Assembly: GCA_003255025.1 (NCBI GenBank) | Contig: QANY01009317.1 | Span: 1,595,786-1,659,785, forward strand | DNA from: Datisca glomerata | Lineage: Eukaryota; Streptophyta; Magnoliopsida; Cucurbitales; Datiscaceae | Reading direction: 5' to 3' | DNA: 64,000 bases | Shown here: piece after piece, positions 35,399 to 47,660 of the stretch | How the letters are laid out: each line of letters starts with the position of its first letter | Position numbering within the stretch: the first letter of the stretch is position 1 | Notes under the pieces: model-generated | Databases searched by the model: none | The model's input: the letters and a program-made list of their open reading frames with translations, nothing else | What the model was told of the DNA's origin: nothing | Made by a program: the position numbers and the translations under genes

Positions 35399-36835
35399 TG
35401 CTATTATATTTTTATAAAATAATACAATAATTTATTTCATAATATACTTTCTACATTTCTATTGACTCATGCTAGAGTAACGCAATAACATGTGGGATGA
35501 CCCGAAATAAGTTAATTGTAAGATGATATTATAAGTTAGCTAATGGGACATCGATTAATTGCATCGAGTTTGACTATAACCAGTTTTGCGCTCTTGTACT
35601 AATTTAACATGGTAGAGCGGGAAGTTTTTTATTTATTTAAAAGAATGACTTATTTATAGGTATGGTTTTGCGTTTTTGTAATTAAATTAATATATGATGA
35701 GTTGTCATCTTAATTTGATTCTGGATGGCATCTAAATCTACGATTGGGAATCCGAACCCTCCCTCTGGATTCGTAATTCATGATTCATGTCCATCTAATT
35801 CAAGTAATAATTATGAGTCTCATCATTATGAATACAGATCTGTCATTTACTAAAATTTAAATTCGACATGTGAATTTAAATTAAAATATTAATAAACGTT
35901 ATCTTGAATTCAGATCAGCCATTTATACACGAATCCGAATCTTGAATCCGGATAGCAAACAATGCCCCAAATTAGCAAACAATGCCCCAAATGGATTAAA
36001 GGTTTTAGGCCCAATGACCTAAAAAAAGGTTCTCTTCCAACCCGATAATCATCTTGTTAATGACTTTAAGTACATAGGAAATGCTTAGACAAAAGGTAAA
36101 CCATAGTGAATGACCCTATTTTAGGTTTCAAATGTATAAATGCTGTCATGTTTTTCAACTGTAAAAATACCATTTAAAAAAATTTAATCGAATTCATCTT
36201 ATTCTTTGTTAGATAGAGTGAGCAAATTGTTTACATGAAGAAACAGTCAATTTACTAAGTAAATAAACTGTTTATATCAAGTAAATCGGATTCTTGGTGG
36301 CATTTTCTTCACATGGTGAAACGTTGTTTACTCAGTAACCGACTTGTTTTCACATACTAAGTAACGTAATTACATATAGTAAACAAAATTTTAAGTCAAA
36401 GGGAGTTTTCCGGGAGTCACCACCATGAAACGGTGACAACGACGCCAACTATAAAATCACAGTATAATGAAGACCCATACAAAAATCTTAGAGTGAGTAA
36501 GAAATCAATGTAGATGAGGCATGATGACGGAAAACCCGAGCTCCAACTCTGACTCGGGTAGTTGAATAGATTGCGAAACAACTCACGAGGAAAGAAAAGT
36601 TGGGTGATGATGGTGACACGGTGGACGGTTGCGTTGTGTCATGGTCGATGACGCGCTGAAATTTGATTCAATAAGAGAGTACCATAATTAGTGGGAAATG
36701 AGTGATGGAGATAACGTATTTTGAGGTTTCTAATCTGAGTTATTTTCAATATATTTTTTTATTGTAAAGTATCTTTTTCGCTTGGTACATATAATAGGTG
36801 AGCTAGTTTTTCAGTTTTCTTTTATCATAAATAGG

Positions 36836-37345
36836 TCGTTTGGTTCATGCAATCTAAAATGATCATTATAATTCAATTGATGACAATTTAATTGCTGACA
36901 AAATATGATTGTCATGTTTGGTTGTGCATTGTAATATATGAAATGACGTGTAATAATTTAAGACTACTATGTTTGATATTAGTTAAAATTTTATTGTAAA
37001 TTTATATAAATAACAACAAAATTACCATCAATTGATCAATATTTAAATAAATTAATAATGTTACATTAAATTTTAATAAAATTAATTTTAATTTAATTAA
37101 TAAAACGTGAGATACCATGAAAGACAAAATTGATATTTGCTTTATTTGATATGAGAGCAAGAAAGTAATTTCGTCTTATATTAGAATTATAATTACATTG
37201 TAAATTATGATGGTTCACATTTTTTGTTATAATTCAATTACATCAAAAGATTATAAACTAAAATTATATTTAATTTAAAGATTAATCTGAATAAACATGA
37301 TTATAAGAATATTAGAACTGGTATAGTGGGAACAAAACGGGGTAA
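36836..37345. mobile_element. Possible MITE
   Basis: The left edge has GTCGTTTGGTTCATG and the right edge, read in reverse complement, CCCGTTTTGTTCCCA; inside, both arms continue with AT-rich, partly complementary sequence rich in AATTATAATT. Flanks ATAAATAG and GTAAATTG could be an 8-bp target duplication with two mismatches, as in hAT-type MITEs. Ends are imperfect, so this is tentative. Confidence 0.35.
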
Positions 37346-38320
37346 ATTGTAATTGTCGCAACTGACTAGACAAATGGGTAAACCTTTATGGCTCTATAGA
37401 GGCGTGTGATTTGGGTTTAACAGAATATTCTGGATCGACCATTTAAGGTAGTATTGTTCATGAGTCAGTCAGGCTTCTATACGGTCAAAGGAAAGTCTAT
37501 GAGGCAAAGTTTTATCATCTCACCAAATATTTGGCCTGATCGCACCAAATACTTCACATAATGAAGAATACCGATTTTTAAACTATAACATAATATTGCT
37601 GCTATAGCCATAAAAGCGAGAAACAAAAAGATCTAGATTCTCTCTCATTGTTACTGAAATAATTTTTAATCTGGTTGTTCAGAAAGATCGTAACAGATCA
37701 GAAGTGTTAAAAAATAAAAATTAAACTAAATTTAAAAATTTGATATTTTAATATAAAAATTGTTGGGTTATATCTGTATGTTCAGATTTAATTGAACAAT
37801 CAGATCTAATCTAATTTCAGACTCTGCATTTTCTGAAACAAAGTCACGCATAACATTATAACTTGATATAATTTACTGTTTTTCAGTGCCCTTTGTTGGA
37901 ATGAATTCTTACCATTTACTAATTTAGCAAATAAACAAATAAAATGAGATTATAAAAAAACTTATGGAAAGATCTAACAGGTGTGTCATGTGTGAAGTGT
38001 GAACATCAAGACACCTGTACTTCCCAGTATTTTCCTTATTCAAAGTGTTGTCCTAGATCGACAGACCCATCAAGTTTATGATCAAACGAATAATCAATGT
38101 CTTGTAAGTGTCTACTGTTCTTTATAATTTCTCATTATTAATTAAAAAATATTCAGGAAAAGATACAGTTTGATCTCGTTTACTCTCTCCTCCTTGTCAA
38201 TTTAGTCTCTCATTTTTTTTGACATTTTTTTATTTATGAAATTTTGAATCATGAGCAATTTAATTAGTCATTATGTGCACCTTACTTGAAAGGCCTATTG
38301 CTGTAATAATTTCTTTAGAA

Positions 38321-38461
38321 AAAATCTATTCACACCCTAAAAAATTGTCCGTGTATCTAATTTATAAATACAATCAAACGAGTTTATAATTCTTTTAAAT
38401 TCCTCATCTTATTATAAACTAAAAAATCTATTCACACCCTAAAAAAATGTCCGTGTATCCA
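38321..38461. repeat. Duplicated TCTATTCACACCCTAAAAAA segment
   Basis: Two copies about 102 bp apart each continue with TGTCCGTGTATC. A related copy in the opposite orientation is at about 50255-50310 (TTTTTTGGGTGTGAATAGAA), so this is a dispersed repeat family, possibly transposon ends. Confidence 0.7.
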
Positions 38462-38554
38462 AGATGGATATTCAGCTATACGATTCTTAATTGAACAGTC
38501 TAATGCATACTTTCAATATCCAGATAAGGCTCAACTATCCTCTTAGGGAGCCGC

Positions 38555-39099
38555 TGTTAGGATCTATAAAAATATTTATCAAACTAAAATAACTCAGAAT
38601 AGCATAGTAGAGTATCTTTCTCAGATCATAGTCTGATTCTTTTCTGATACACAGGATCCCTCTGTTAAGGGCAAGTGTAGAGCATACTTGAATCTCAGCA
38701 GTCAGAAATAAACTATTATAAGAGCAAGGTAGCAAGGAGAAGAAGAAAGACTTAGAAAGCCATCAAAGAAAGACACTTGTATATTTTTATTCTGAAAACC
38801 TTCTGCTTACAATAAAACAAAAACCCTCCTTATATAGAGATGGAGGAAGAAAACGGACAACTAGCAGTTACAGACCTAAACAGTCTGAAGTAACAATTAT
38901 TACAAAAAACAAAAATTAAAAGTTTACTTTTACAAATAGTCTAAAGTAACGATTATTACAAAATTTTACAAAAAACTTAAAAGATGACAGCAAAGATAAA
39001 GCTAGAATTATTACAACACGACAAAAATTAGTGGGAGATAGGTGGCAGCACTATCAATTGCTTTTGGAAATAGGCTCATGATCAGACCCTAGGTTGGCA
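38555..39099 (-). repeat. LTR-like block at the 3' side
   Basis: On the minus strand it runs from TGCCAACCTAGGG (39099) to GATCCTAACA (38555), so it has TG...CA ends and is 545 bp long. It contains a TATA box and a downstream AATAAA. Its first 104 bp are repeated at the other end of the element; the rest of the 5' copy appears deleted. No matching target duplication was found. Confidence 0.6.
38778..38845 (-). promoter_or_regulatory. Pregenomic-RNA-type promoter and polyadenylation signal
   Basis: The minus strand has TCTCTATATAAGGAGG at 38840-38825, an excellent TATA box of the type found in caulimovirid full-length-transcript promoters. About 45 bp downstream is AATAAA (38791-38786). TATA box plus nearby polyadenylation signal fits either an LTR or a pararetroviral intergenic region. 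Activity is unknown. Confidence 0.7.
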
Positions 39100-39424
39100 T
39101 AGTCTTCATCATACGGTGGGTCCTGAAGTATGTGGAGCTGAAGTCATCAAAATCGTAAGGGTCATCTGGTTCGAATGGTGGAACATGAAGTTGGCTAAGT
39201 TCGGGGGGGGGGGGGGGGNGGGGGGAACAGTCAGGTTGGAATTGGCTGTCCAGCTGATAGGGATCTTGAGACTTAAATGGATATGGATCCTGAGGATGAG
39301 GAGAAGACAAACCACTGAAGATAAATGATCGTTGGTACTCATGTAAAGCCGAGGAGGAAGCTCCAGAAGATGCTTGAGGGCTAGAAGGGAAAATATTTAT
39401 AGTCCATATCGGCGGTGGATTCAT
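39100..39424 (-). pseudogene. Pro-rich C-terminal ORF of the caulimovirid-like element
   Basis: A frame of about 111 codons, rich in Pro, Ser and Asp, begins MNPPPIWTINIFPSS and ends near the LTR-like block. Unknown function. It is split by a poly-G run with one unknown base (N at 39219), so its frame across 39203-39225 is unreliable. Confidence 0.5.
39203..39225. other. Poly-G run with one unresolved base
   Basis: N at 39219 within a homopolymer of G, probably a length artefact of assembly. Confidence 0.95.
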
Positions 39425-39989
39425 TGAGACGTGTTAAGGTTCGACCCAATTGATCCATGAGCCGTTATTCATATTTGGGCCAAACAGGAAATGACTGCCA
39501 GAAATTAATATAGTTACACATATACAGGGTTCCATCAACATAATGATCTTGTTCACGGTGAAGGGTGAAGAAACAGAAAAAAGTCAGTCTCCGTTTCCTA
39601 CTGTCCATATATTGTGTTCGGTGAGAATCTTGTGAAGCTGGATTTGCCAGTATGACAGTGGAGCAAAAAGTTGGAGAAGAGTCACAATGTGCATATGGGT
39701 ATTAGCAGCATCACAAATATATTGGTAAATAGGATATGGAGGAAATCAGAGGCACATTAATGAAGGACAGAAAGAGCCTAAAGATACCAGAGGAGTTCTT
39801 CTAGTATGACACCTTTAATGAGAGAAATTGTGGTATAAGGGATGGCCATATCAAAATGATCTGGGAAAGGGTGTATTTGGGTTTTTACAAGTAACAGATG
39901 GACCCAGTAAAACAGAGTTTTGTGGCAAGATTGTTGATCATTATCGAACTATCAGGTTTAGGACCTGGAGGGAAAATGGCAGCAGGTAT

Positions 39990-41870
39990 GCTGATCGGCA
40001 TAGTGGGATTGGATTTTAGAGGATCAGCAAGAGTAAGAATAAAGAGGGTCTGAGAAGAAGGAAAGGCTAAAGAGGAGCTGTCTTTCTGAGGTCAAGAGAG
40101 ATAATCAGTAATGGTATTCTGATGTCCTTTGAGATGACGAACTGAGAATTTATAGCGGGAGAACCAGTCTTTCCATCGGAGGAGTTGTTTACCAGGAAGA
40201 ATTTTTCCTTTTGGATCAAACATATTTGGGAATGACATGTTGTCCATCTCGATAGTAAATTCATACGGGCTGAGATAAAAGCTGAATTTTTCAATCCCAT
40301 TTTTAATCTCCTTATAGGTTGCATGATAATGCTTCTCAGAGTCTTTAAATTATCTACTAGCATGCCCACAATAAAAATGTTTGCCTTTATCCTCTTCAAT
40401 GAGGATGGCCCCCCAATGGTCATCATTGGCATCCGTCTGTAGGATATGTAGTCATGTGTCAGGAATCTTTAATGGATACGGATTTTGGGTAAGGTCTTTA
40501 AGGGCTTGGATAGCCTTAGTCTGGGCAAGGCCCCAAGATGGGGGACTCTTTTTGAGAAGTTTGGACAAGTGGATGGTGTAGGTGGCTACATGAGGGATGA
40601 AATCTCTAAGATAATTAATAATGCTAAGGAATTGTTTTATTTGTTTGACCGTTGAATCAATATTTGGAAATTTGAGCAATTCCATGGCAATATGAGGACC
40701 TGGTTAGAATCGGCCATCTTCAAAGATCATACCCATAAATTCAGTACAGGTAGCACCAATTTCAGCCTTCTTGGCAGAGAGTATAATCCCATACTATTTG
40801 ATGAGATCAATAAACTGGGATAATATGAGTTGATGAGAAGGCGAATCTTCAGAGAAGAGCAGAATGTCATCAATGTAAACCAAGGCACTGTGCAAAATGG
40901 GCTCAAACATTTGGGTTATGGCCTTTTGGAAAAGAGAGGGTGTGATTTTTAGTTCAAATGGCATTACGGTCCACTGGTACTGGGCATTAGGTATACAGAA
41001 AGCAGTCTTATACCGATCCTTTGGATGAATGTCTAACTGCCAAAATCCAGCTTTAAGGTCAAACTTGAAAAATATCTTGGTCCGTTTGAGATGGAAAGAT
41101 AAAGTATTGGGCTTGGGAAGAGGAAACTTATCATCTTGGAGAAACAAGTTGAGATGCTTGTAGTCTATCACCAATCTCCTTTTCCCACGTTTGAGTTCAG
41201 CTCATTTTTTTTACATAAAAGGCCTGACAGGCCCAATTAGATTTCGTGGGCTCAATAAGTCCTTGCTGAAGAAGAGAGGCGCATTCTTCACGGGTCGATG
41301 CAAGATCATCGGGATTCATGCCGGGATGAGTGGCCTTGGTAGGATTGAGGTCTTCATTGCGTTTGAACGAAAGACGAATAAAGAAAGCAAGATTTTTCCA
41401 GAGAGGGAAAGCATGGGAAGACTGGTCATGCCTATCAACACAATGAGGAAGAATCTGGTCACGGAGATAGGTATGAGTAGGAGGAACTTGTTGGAGCTCG
41501 AGGAGACTAGCAACAGGGGTATAAGCACGAAAGAAAATTTTATACTAGATCCCACTGGATAAAATCTAGAGTTTCTTGGTGCGGGAGAAAGCATCAAAAC
41601 CAATTAATATGTCTTTACCCGGAAGATCACTGCCTAACACCTTAATCCAGATAATGCAGTTTGGGAAGAATTGAAGACCAATACGTCTCTTTGTAATCCA
41701 CTCAATTTTGAATAATCTGCCATTAGCAGTAGAGAAATATTGATTATAAGGAACCCAATCTTCAGAAGGTAGAAGACATAATTTCAATGACTGTTCTGCA
41801 AGAGCTAGTATCTAAAAACCCAATGGCTGGAACAACTTTGGCAAATTTGTGAGCAAAAAGCCTAATCTCA
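39990..41870 (-). pseudogene. Caulimovirid-like protease, reverse transcriptase and RNase H, broken
   Basis: Protease: around 41845-41790 the minus strand reads a FLDTSSCRT-like active site (family LDTGS, so Gly is lost), with LPGKDILIGFDAF in the frame at 41566-41787. Reverse transcriptase: the frame at 40794-41174 has FFKFDLKAGFWQLDI (first catalytic Asp), VMPFELKITPSLFQ and LVYIDDILLFSED, with both Asp of the YIDD centre intact. The connection follows at 40452-40685. RNase H: 40432-40000 has a TDANDD block in one frame, continuing in another through EMDN and PGKQLLRWKDWFSRY, as in pararetroviruses. Shifts and stops between pieces prevent expression. Confidence 0.82.
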
Positions 41871-42225
41871 ATATGTGGTTTCATGGACACAACCTTCTCT
41901 TTGAGAGGGTCATGTAAGACCCCAAGAGATCCCAAGCAAAGGATGGGAGTAGGATTATCTGATGTGCCTGACTCTGAGGAGGTGGTGAACTCAGATGAAC
42001 AGCTGGCCGCGTCGGAGGATTATGGTAAGACATATTGAGTATACTCATTGTGGTTAGCTTGTTCTTCCACAACAGATTCAATATCTTCATCGTCACAGAG
42101 GAGAAGCATTGTTTGTAGATGTTGCAGTATTTGAATATCTCTTTTGGTTTTGTAAAATGTCATTTTTGACCACAGATGTAGCATGTATCTGACTTGCGGG
42201 AGGAATGATGTATTTTCTTAAAATA

Positions 42226-42651
42226 TCAAAGAAAAGGCTTGGCAAGAGAGTGACGCCTGAAACCTTTTTTCCAGGATGGAAAACGATGGGTCTTTTCTTG
42301 TTTGTCCCGTCTGTGCTCCTTGGAACATGAACAACCCTTTTGGGCATGGCATTTGAGCTTGAGATAGGATTTGATACACGTTAATCGCAGTTTGGATTCC
42401 CCTTTGAGCATCCCCTTAAAAAAACTTTGTTGTTCACATAGTTTATCAAGGGTGGCCGATGCAAGTTGATAGATTTCACCAAGGGAGATGTCCGTCATAT
42501 CACGATGAAGGGCATTAATGGTTCGATGTAGTTCAGGTTGCAATTCTTCTGGAAGGGAGGCAATGAACGTGTGCCGGAGGTTAACATCATTGGCTCCATT
42601 CAGCATATAATACTTGTCGGACATACGTTGAAAATGTTTTTTGTAAATCAC
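42226..42651 (-). pseudogene. Coat/gag-like protein of the caulimovirid-like element
   Basis: The frame carries NGANDVNLRHTFIASLPEEL, then LGEIYQLASATLDKLCEQQS and a Cys-rich basic segment with KCHAQKGCSCSKEHRRDKQE. The pattern of a helical region followed by a short Cys/His basic motif is what plant retroelements and pararetroviruses use to bind RNA. It lies just upstream of the protease, as expected. The right part (42652-42880) continues but is frame-shifted. Confidence 0.68.
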
Positions 42652-42879
42652 GACGTTCCAACGAACAACATTTCATTTCAAAAAAGTCTTGACGACTCCG
42701 TTTGTCAATGAGTTGGAAAGCCCCAATGAATTATTTATGTAACATTCCCAAAAGGGTGCCAGCATCAGGGCTACGAGCTGCCGTCAGCCTTTGATAAGGA
42801 CTAAGACTTTGAAGCAATTCTCGTAAAGTCCCTGTGAATCGAGATAAAAACTCTGAGAGGACATCTTCGAGGGCCACAT

Positions 42880-44222
42880 CTAGTTTAGACAGTTGTAAGT
42901 CAATCTCAGCACCAAATTGATGAAGACGATCACGCCATTTATTTGGAGGAAGATCGTCAAAAGTAAACCAGGAGCTAGTCGTTGGTTTATATATGTACCA
43001 GGTTGGACCATGACAATTGTAGAAATATTAGCTTGGCATGCCTCGGAAGGAAGACTAATGGTATCATCAGTGCTGGAGGTATCAGTTTTTGAAACTAAAC
43101 TGGAGAGACTTTGTAACGTCTGGATTGTGGGATTAGAATCCAAAGGAGCCTTTAATATCTGAGATGGAGGAGGAGGACGGACTGGTAGAGCAGGGGGTTT
43201 CGTCGTATAGGAAGTTGAGGCCAGGGGAGTGGGATGGATCTTATCACTAAGAGGTATAGAAGAAAGAGGAGCAGGCTGTACTAGGGGAGCTACGACTGTC
43301 AACCGAGATTGTCTGAGTTGTCTTAAAATAGGGCAAGACATTTTGAACAGATTATTATAGTCAAAAGCTTTGAGATAAGGCATGGGAGATGTTAGATACC
43401 TAGGAGTTTGACTGCTCATGGGATAGGAAGGATATGGATCATTAAGAGTTTGAGATTTCTCATTAGCCATATCTGTCTCTATCTTATAGAGATCTTATTG
43501 AATCTAGGAGAGTTCTTGCTCCTTTTTCTGGAATTCTGTGCCTATATAACATTTTTCAACCAATTGCTTTAATTCATTATCTAAGTGCAGAGCTTTTGAA
43601 GCTAGCATATCCCGAAGCTGCTGAATTTGGTCAGAGATCTACCCGACTTGAGTGGAGAGGGTTTGCAGATGTAGCTGATCTAGTTTAGCATCAAGCTTTG
43701 TGAGAGTCTGATTTTGACACACAACATTTTAAGACTGCCAATTAAACACCTCTTTAGCTGCAGAGAGAGACCTAGGTTCTCCTGCAGGAGTGATCTTGGT
43801 AGGAATGGAGAAAGGTCATGTTCGTATGATTCCATCATGGAAATGCAGGGGATGGTATTAGGAACAGAATGGACTGGAAGCACCGATGTTGGTTGCATGG
43901 ATGGCAGAAGGTCTGTATGGCCAGTTTCATGGAGCAACTCATATAGAGAAAGTTGTTGAGAAGGGACTGATGGCTGAAGGCAGACCCAATGAGTGATAGT
44001 GCTAGAAGAACCATCATGATTACTATCGTCATAGTGATTATGGGATGCCTGAGAGCGACAAGACAATTTGTTGGGCTTCTTGCGGGTTGGAGGAGCCCTT
44101 TGATACCACGAGTCATCATCATCAGTATCTGATTCCTCCCAAATAGGCTCATCACAGTCGCAATCAGGGTCGCATCTGTCTGAGGAAACATCCCAGATGA
44201 AATGTCCATTTATATGGGACAC
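42880..44222 (-). pseudogene. N-terminal region of the caulimovirid-like polyprotein, unknown function
   Basis: Two frames. 44222-43680 starts MSHINGHFIWDV, followed by a Cys/Asp-rich stretch (CDPDCDCDEP) and an acidic run. 43470-42880 starts MANEKSQTLNDPYPSYPMSS and is rich in Pro, Ser and Thr. Between them (43480-43680) the minus strand has Gln/Leu-rich, coiled-coil-like sequence with stops. No movement-protein motif was recognised. Function is unknown. Confidence 0.5.
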
Positions 44223-44364
44223 ATAACAGGGTTGTGCCGCATGATCAATCCAGGCTATGGGAGGACAACTTCACGAAGGCGTGTAAGCAGGAATGATAGT
44301 TAAAATACTTCCAGAAAACACATGTCTGGAAGAAGAAGGCTCTGTTGTGCCAGGTCTGGAAAAA

Positions 44365-44467
44365 ATAAAGCTAGAATTATTACAACATGCAAAGATTAGT
44401 GGGAGACAGGTGGCAGCATTACCAATTGCTTTTGGAAATAGGCTTATGATCTGACCCTAGGTTGGCA
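44365..44467 (-). repeat. Short terminal direct repeat at the 5' side
   Basis: 103 bp, sharing ATAAAGCTAGAATTATTACA, GTGGGAGA, GGTGGCAGCA and GACCCTAGGTTGGCA with 38996-39099. It equals only the first fifth of the left LTR-like block; the sequences beyond differ, so the remainder, including any primer site, is missing here. Confidence 0.88.
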
Positions 44468-44665
44468 AAATTTATTTTAAACTTTAACACACTAAATTTA
44501 AAGTTTATTGGTTTTTTCTTACTTAAAAGATGTTCAATTCATATTTCATCAACATAAAGAAATCCTTTTTAACTAATTAATAAGGAGGAAAATAATCGGT
44601 TTGCTTGCACCCAGGCCAGACTGAAACAAATGGTTGAGGTTTATTTTATTGTAAAGAATATGATG

Positions 44666-45382
44666 TGTTTCAGCCAAAAACTATAACAGTACACAAACGT
44701 TGGCTTCCCGTGCTAAGCGCAGACGTCCTCCTGATTTGAGGAATCTGCAACGGTGATGTTATATGTGTCCTTCTCTGGCTTGAACTCCTCACGATCTCAA
44801 CGTCTACAAAAGACAGATAAAGAACCCAAAGTGCGTGGAACTCTAGAGGGGAGTGCCTCGCCTAGGGCCTCCAATGCCTAAGTCAATACTTGATCGATAT
44901 TTTGACATATTTCCTTAGGGGAGAGAAGGCATACATCTTCTGTTTATCGGTAGATGCATTTATACCTAGGTCTTTAGTGGGAGGAATCGTGTCTAAGAAA
45001 CCTCTCGGAGGCGTGCTGGGGAAGCCTCACGAGACACGATGCCTGCTTTGATTGGACAGAAGGGGGCGACCTTGGCATAAAGCATTTTTCATTAAATGTC
45101 GAAATGATTGGACGAAGACTATCATGACATCATGCCATGACGATTGAACCTGTTGAGTGTTAATTTTGGTGGGCAATAATGATCTTGTGCTCGTGGTTAA
45201 TGGAGCTCTTCTCGTGAACTTTGATCTTTTATACGTGCTCGGGTCTGTGCAACTTGAGCTTCCTTAAGGTTGACCAGTCGAGGTTGGTCCTTTTCCTTAG
45301 AAACTTTCTGTCGTCATAGGCTTATCAATCCGACATGACACGTGTTGTCAAATTATTGGAGGTCAGAAAAATACTCATAACG
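44666..45382 (-). repeat. 3' LTR of the non-autonomous gypsy element
   Basis: Aligns end to end with 49260-49972. Its last base pair differs (CG in place of CA). A T-rich run at 45383-45391 is the complement of a polypurine-like tract adjoining it. Confidence 0.92.
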
Positions 45383-47030
45383 GTTTTTTTATCGCGGACT
45401 TGGGTGGCTTCTTATACTCAGGTTTGAAGACCCCATCATCTGAGCTAGAATTTACCTACTGGGCATCTCACCCTCATACCTTAAGTTTTATTCGTTAAGG
45501 GAGACTGTATCGAATGGGATTAATGGCCTCTCTAACCTTTGCCGCGACTTGCATATGCATTATTTCATTATGTCATTTCATCTTCCAGATTATTCGCATC
45601 GGTGTTTGAAACAGTTGTTCATTGATAGTAGAGTAGTCCTAAAGGTTGCCATCATGACACATTTTAATGCCCATTAAATGAGTGGGTTTTCCTTTCCAAG
45701 GAATATAAATGGACAATTATCCTTCTTATTTCCCTCATCCTTTCCCTCTTAACAGAGATGGAATCCTCATTCATCTTCGTCTCTCCTCTCGATACCTTTG
45801 GGAGACCAGTAATCTCTCCCCCTCCAGGGGCTTCTTCAATTTTAGGGGTTCTCCTTCACTACCCCCTCCTTTCATATGTCTTTTGCATCCCTCTTTGTCA
45901 TCTCTTAAATGTCATGCCTAGAAGTCATTGATGTTTCATTCACGATGATTTCATTACCGTCGATAAGCCTATTTAGTGAATATTTCGTTCGCGTTGGCTA
46001 TCTGCCAATGCTGGTAGAGAATTTACCCTTAACAAAAGCATGTAATCCGGCTGGTGGCCTTGTCCTTCACTTCATAATGAAGCACATTTACTGGCCATAA
46101 CCTGTCTCTTTCCTCCGTGCTGCCCTTCCTTTTGATTTTTCATCAACTTACTCCACCGACCGCTTGGGTGGGTTGATGTATCAAGAGTAGGCCGAGGGCG
46201 GGATCATTCGAACCCTGGGATGGGTGTCTCCTTCATTTATCCCCTTAAGTGGAAGAGATTGAAGCCCTAAGAGCATAACAATCGAAGCCGTCGAGACCTT
46301 TGAGGAGTTCAAAAAACTGTGGAAGTTTTATGACCGCCAACCCAATCATGGGGAGGGGGTCTTTTACTTTTAAGTTAGCCTAGGAGCGGTTCGCCCTTTT
46401 AACTGAGGAAGTTTTTGTACTTGCTTGTACTTGTAGTCATCTATCTATTAATGAAAATAATTTTCCTTTACTTCTGGCTCCTTTATTTATCTCCGTTTTT
46501 ACTTATTTCCTATCACAAACATACCTCAAGTTGATAGAGTTTTGTTTTTCCTCAGTCCAGCTTTAACTTAGTCCAGATGAGACTTTTATCCTGAGCGGCG
46601 TGGTTATTCCGACTATTATGTCCGGCATTATTTCTCTACTAACTTTTACTGACCCGATCTTGGAGTGGGCCTTAAAGGGTTTTGATCTTTTTTGGTGGAC
46701 TTGATATTGTCAAACAGGTTGCCCCCTTTGTAGGTCAGGGTCTTACAGAACTTTCGTGGCCCTTATGAAGCCTTTGAGTGTGCTCCCATTCAGGAGGTCT
46801 GGTCGAGTGAATCTTTCTTACATTGGGGGTTTACCTTTTTGACGTTTAGTCGAGCATGCCTTCTCCTAGATGAGTTTTTTCTTGATTTCTCGATCTAGAA
46901 ACTAAGTTGAATTCCATTGGTTGTTAGCCAGTGGGCCTTTCTTTTATCACCTATCCATACATTTTTTGCTCTGGATAAATCATTGAGTCAAAGCGCTCAT
47001 CAAAGGCCCTTATCTTTATCTTTCAAAGCT
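45383..47030. other. Interior of the non-autonomous gypsy element, possible antisense ORF remnant
   Basis: No retroelement enzyme in either orientation. On the plus strand, opposite to the element, around 46275-46366 a coding-like run reads EAVETFEEFKKLWKFYDRQP before a stop. 45909-46100 gives a 63-codon frame with FSEYFVRVGYLPMLV. Tat-lineage elements are known to carry extra antisense frames near the 3' LTR, which this could be, but the match is by position only. Confidence 0.35.
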
Positions 47031-47032
47031 AT

Positions 47033-47660
47033 AATGCTTGGTAGATACCCTTGTCTCTTAATGTCTAGCAAGGCATACCTATCTTGGATAGACCCTCAAT
47101 CCCATCTTCAAGCCAGGATGCTTGGTAGACATCTCTTTTTGCCTTTATGTCTAGCCATGCGTGCCCGCTCTAGCTAGACTCTTGAATCAACTGACGAGCT
47201 GTAACGCTCGGTAGACTTTACTTTTTACCTTGATGTCTAGCCAGGCATGCCTGCTCTGGCTAGACCCTAGAATTTCGTCTGACGACCTGGGATGCTCAGA
47301 ACTTTTTACCTTGATGTCTTGCCAGGCGTACCTATTCTAGGTAGACCCTTGAATCCTGATATGATGAGATAAGGTGCTTGGCAGACATCACTTTTTACTT
47401 TGATGTCTAGTCAGGCGTGCCTGCTCTAGCTAGACGCTTGAATCTCATCTCACGAGCTAGAGTGGTCGATGGACGTCACTTTTTATCTTGATGTCTAGCT
47501 AGACGTGTGCGCTCTAATTAGACCCTTGAATCCCGTCTGAAGAGTTAGAGTGCTCGACATACATCACTTTTTACCTTGATGTCTAGCTAGATGTGCCTAT
47601 TCTGGCTAGACTCTTCAATCCTGTATGATGACCTGGGGTGTTCGAAAGACATTAATTTTT
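47033..47660. repeat. Tandem array of about 86-bp units
   Basis: Eight imperfect units start near 47033, 47118, 47204, 47292, 47374, 47462, 47550 and 47638 with (A/G)TGCT(T/C)GG-AGAC. Each contains CTTTTTACCTTGATGTCTAG, a CAGGCGTGCCTGCTCT-like inverted motif and GCTAGACCCTTGAATC. Confidence 0.92.

Larger units (their letters stand above)
30540..35401 (-). mobile_element. Ty1/copia retrotransposon copy B, with both LTRs, internally deleted
   Basis: Two LTRs (30540-31005 and 34904 to about 35398-35401) flank a minus-strand interior with gag, protease remnant, zinc finger, integrase start and RNase H end. The primer site next to the right LTR is perfect for initiator tRNA-Met. TATTA at 30535-30539 and 35402-35406 is a plausible 5-bp target duplication, although the right LTR terminus is altered. 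The reverse transcriptase is absent, so the element is non-autonomous. LTRs differ at many positions, so insertion is old. Confidence 0.88.
35402..38554. other. AT-rich intergenic spacer, no gene
   Basis: No supported coding region. It holds a possible MITE (36836-37345) and two copies of a TCTATTCACACCCTAAAAAA segment (38321 and 38421). Confidence 0.5.
38555..44467 (-). mobile_element. Caulimovirid-like retroelement with LTR-like ends, decayed
   Basis: The minus-strand order is two Pro/Ser/acidic-rich N-terminal frames, a coat/gag-like region, aspartic protease, reverse transcriptase, RNase H and a Pro-rich tail. RT and RNase H motifs match Caulimoviridae (plant pararetroviruses) more than ordinary gypsy elements, and no integrase was seen. 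A 103-104 bp direct repeat lies at both sides (38996-39099 and 44365-44467), both finishing in TTGGCA. The left repeat is part of a longer TG...CA block (38555-39099) with a strong TATA box. No movement protein was recognised. All frames are broken, so this is an old inactive genomic copy. Confidence 0.75.
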
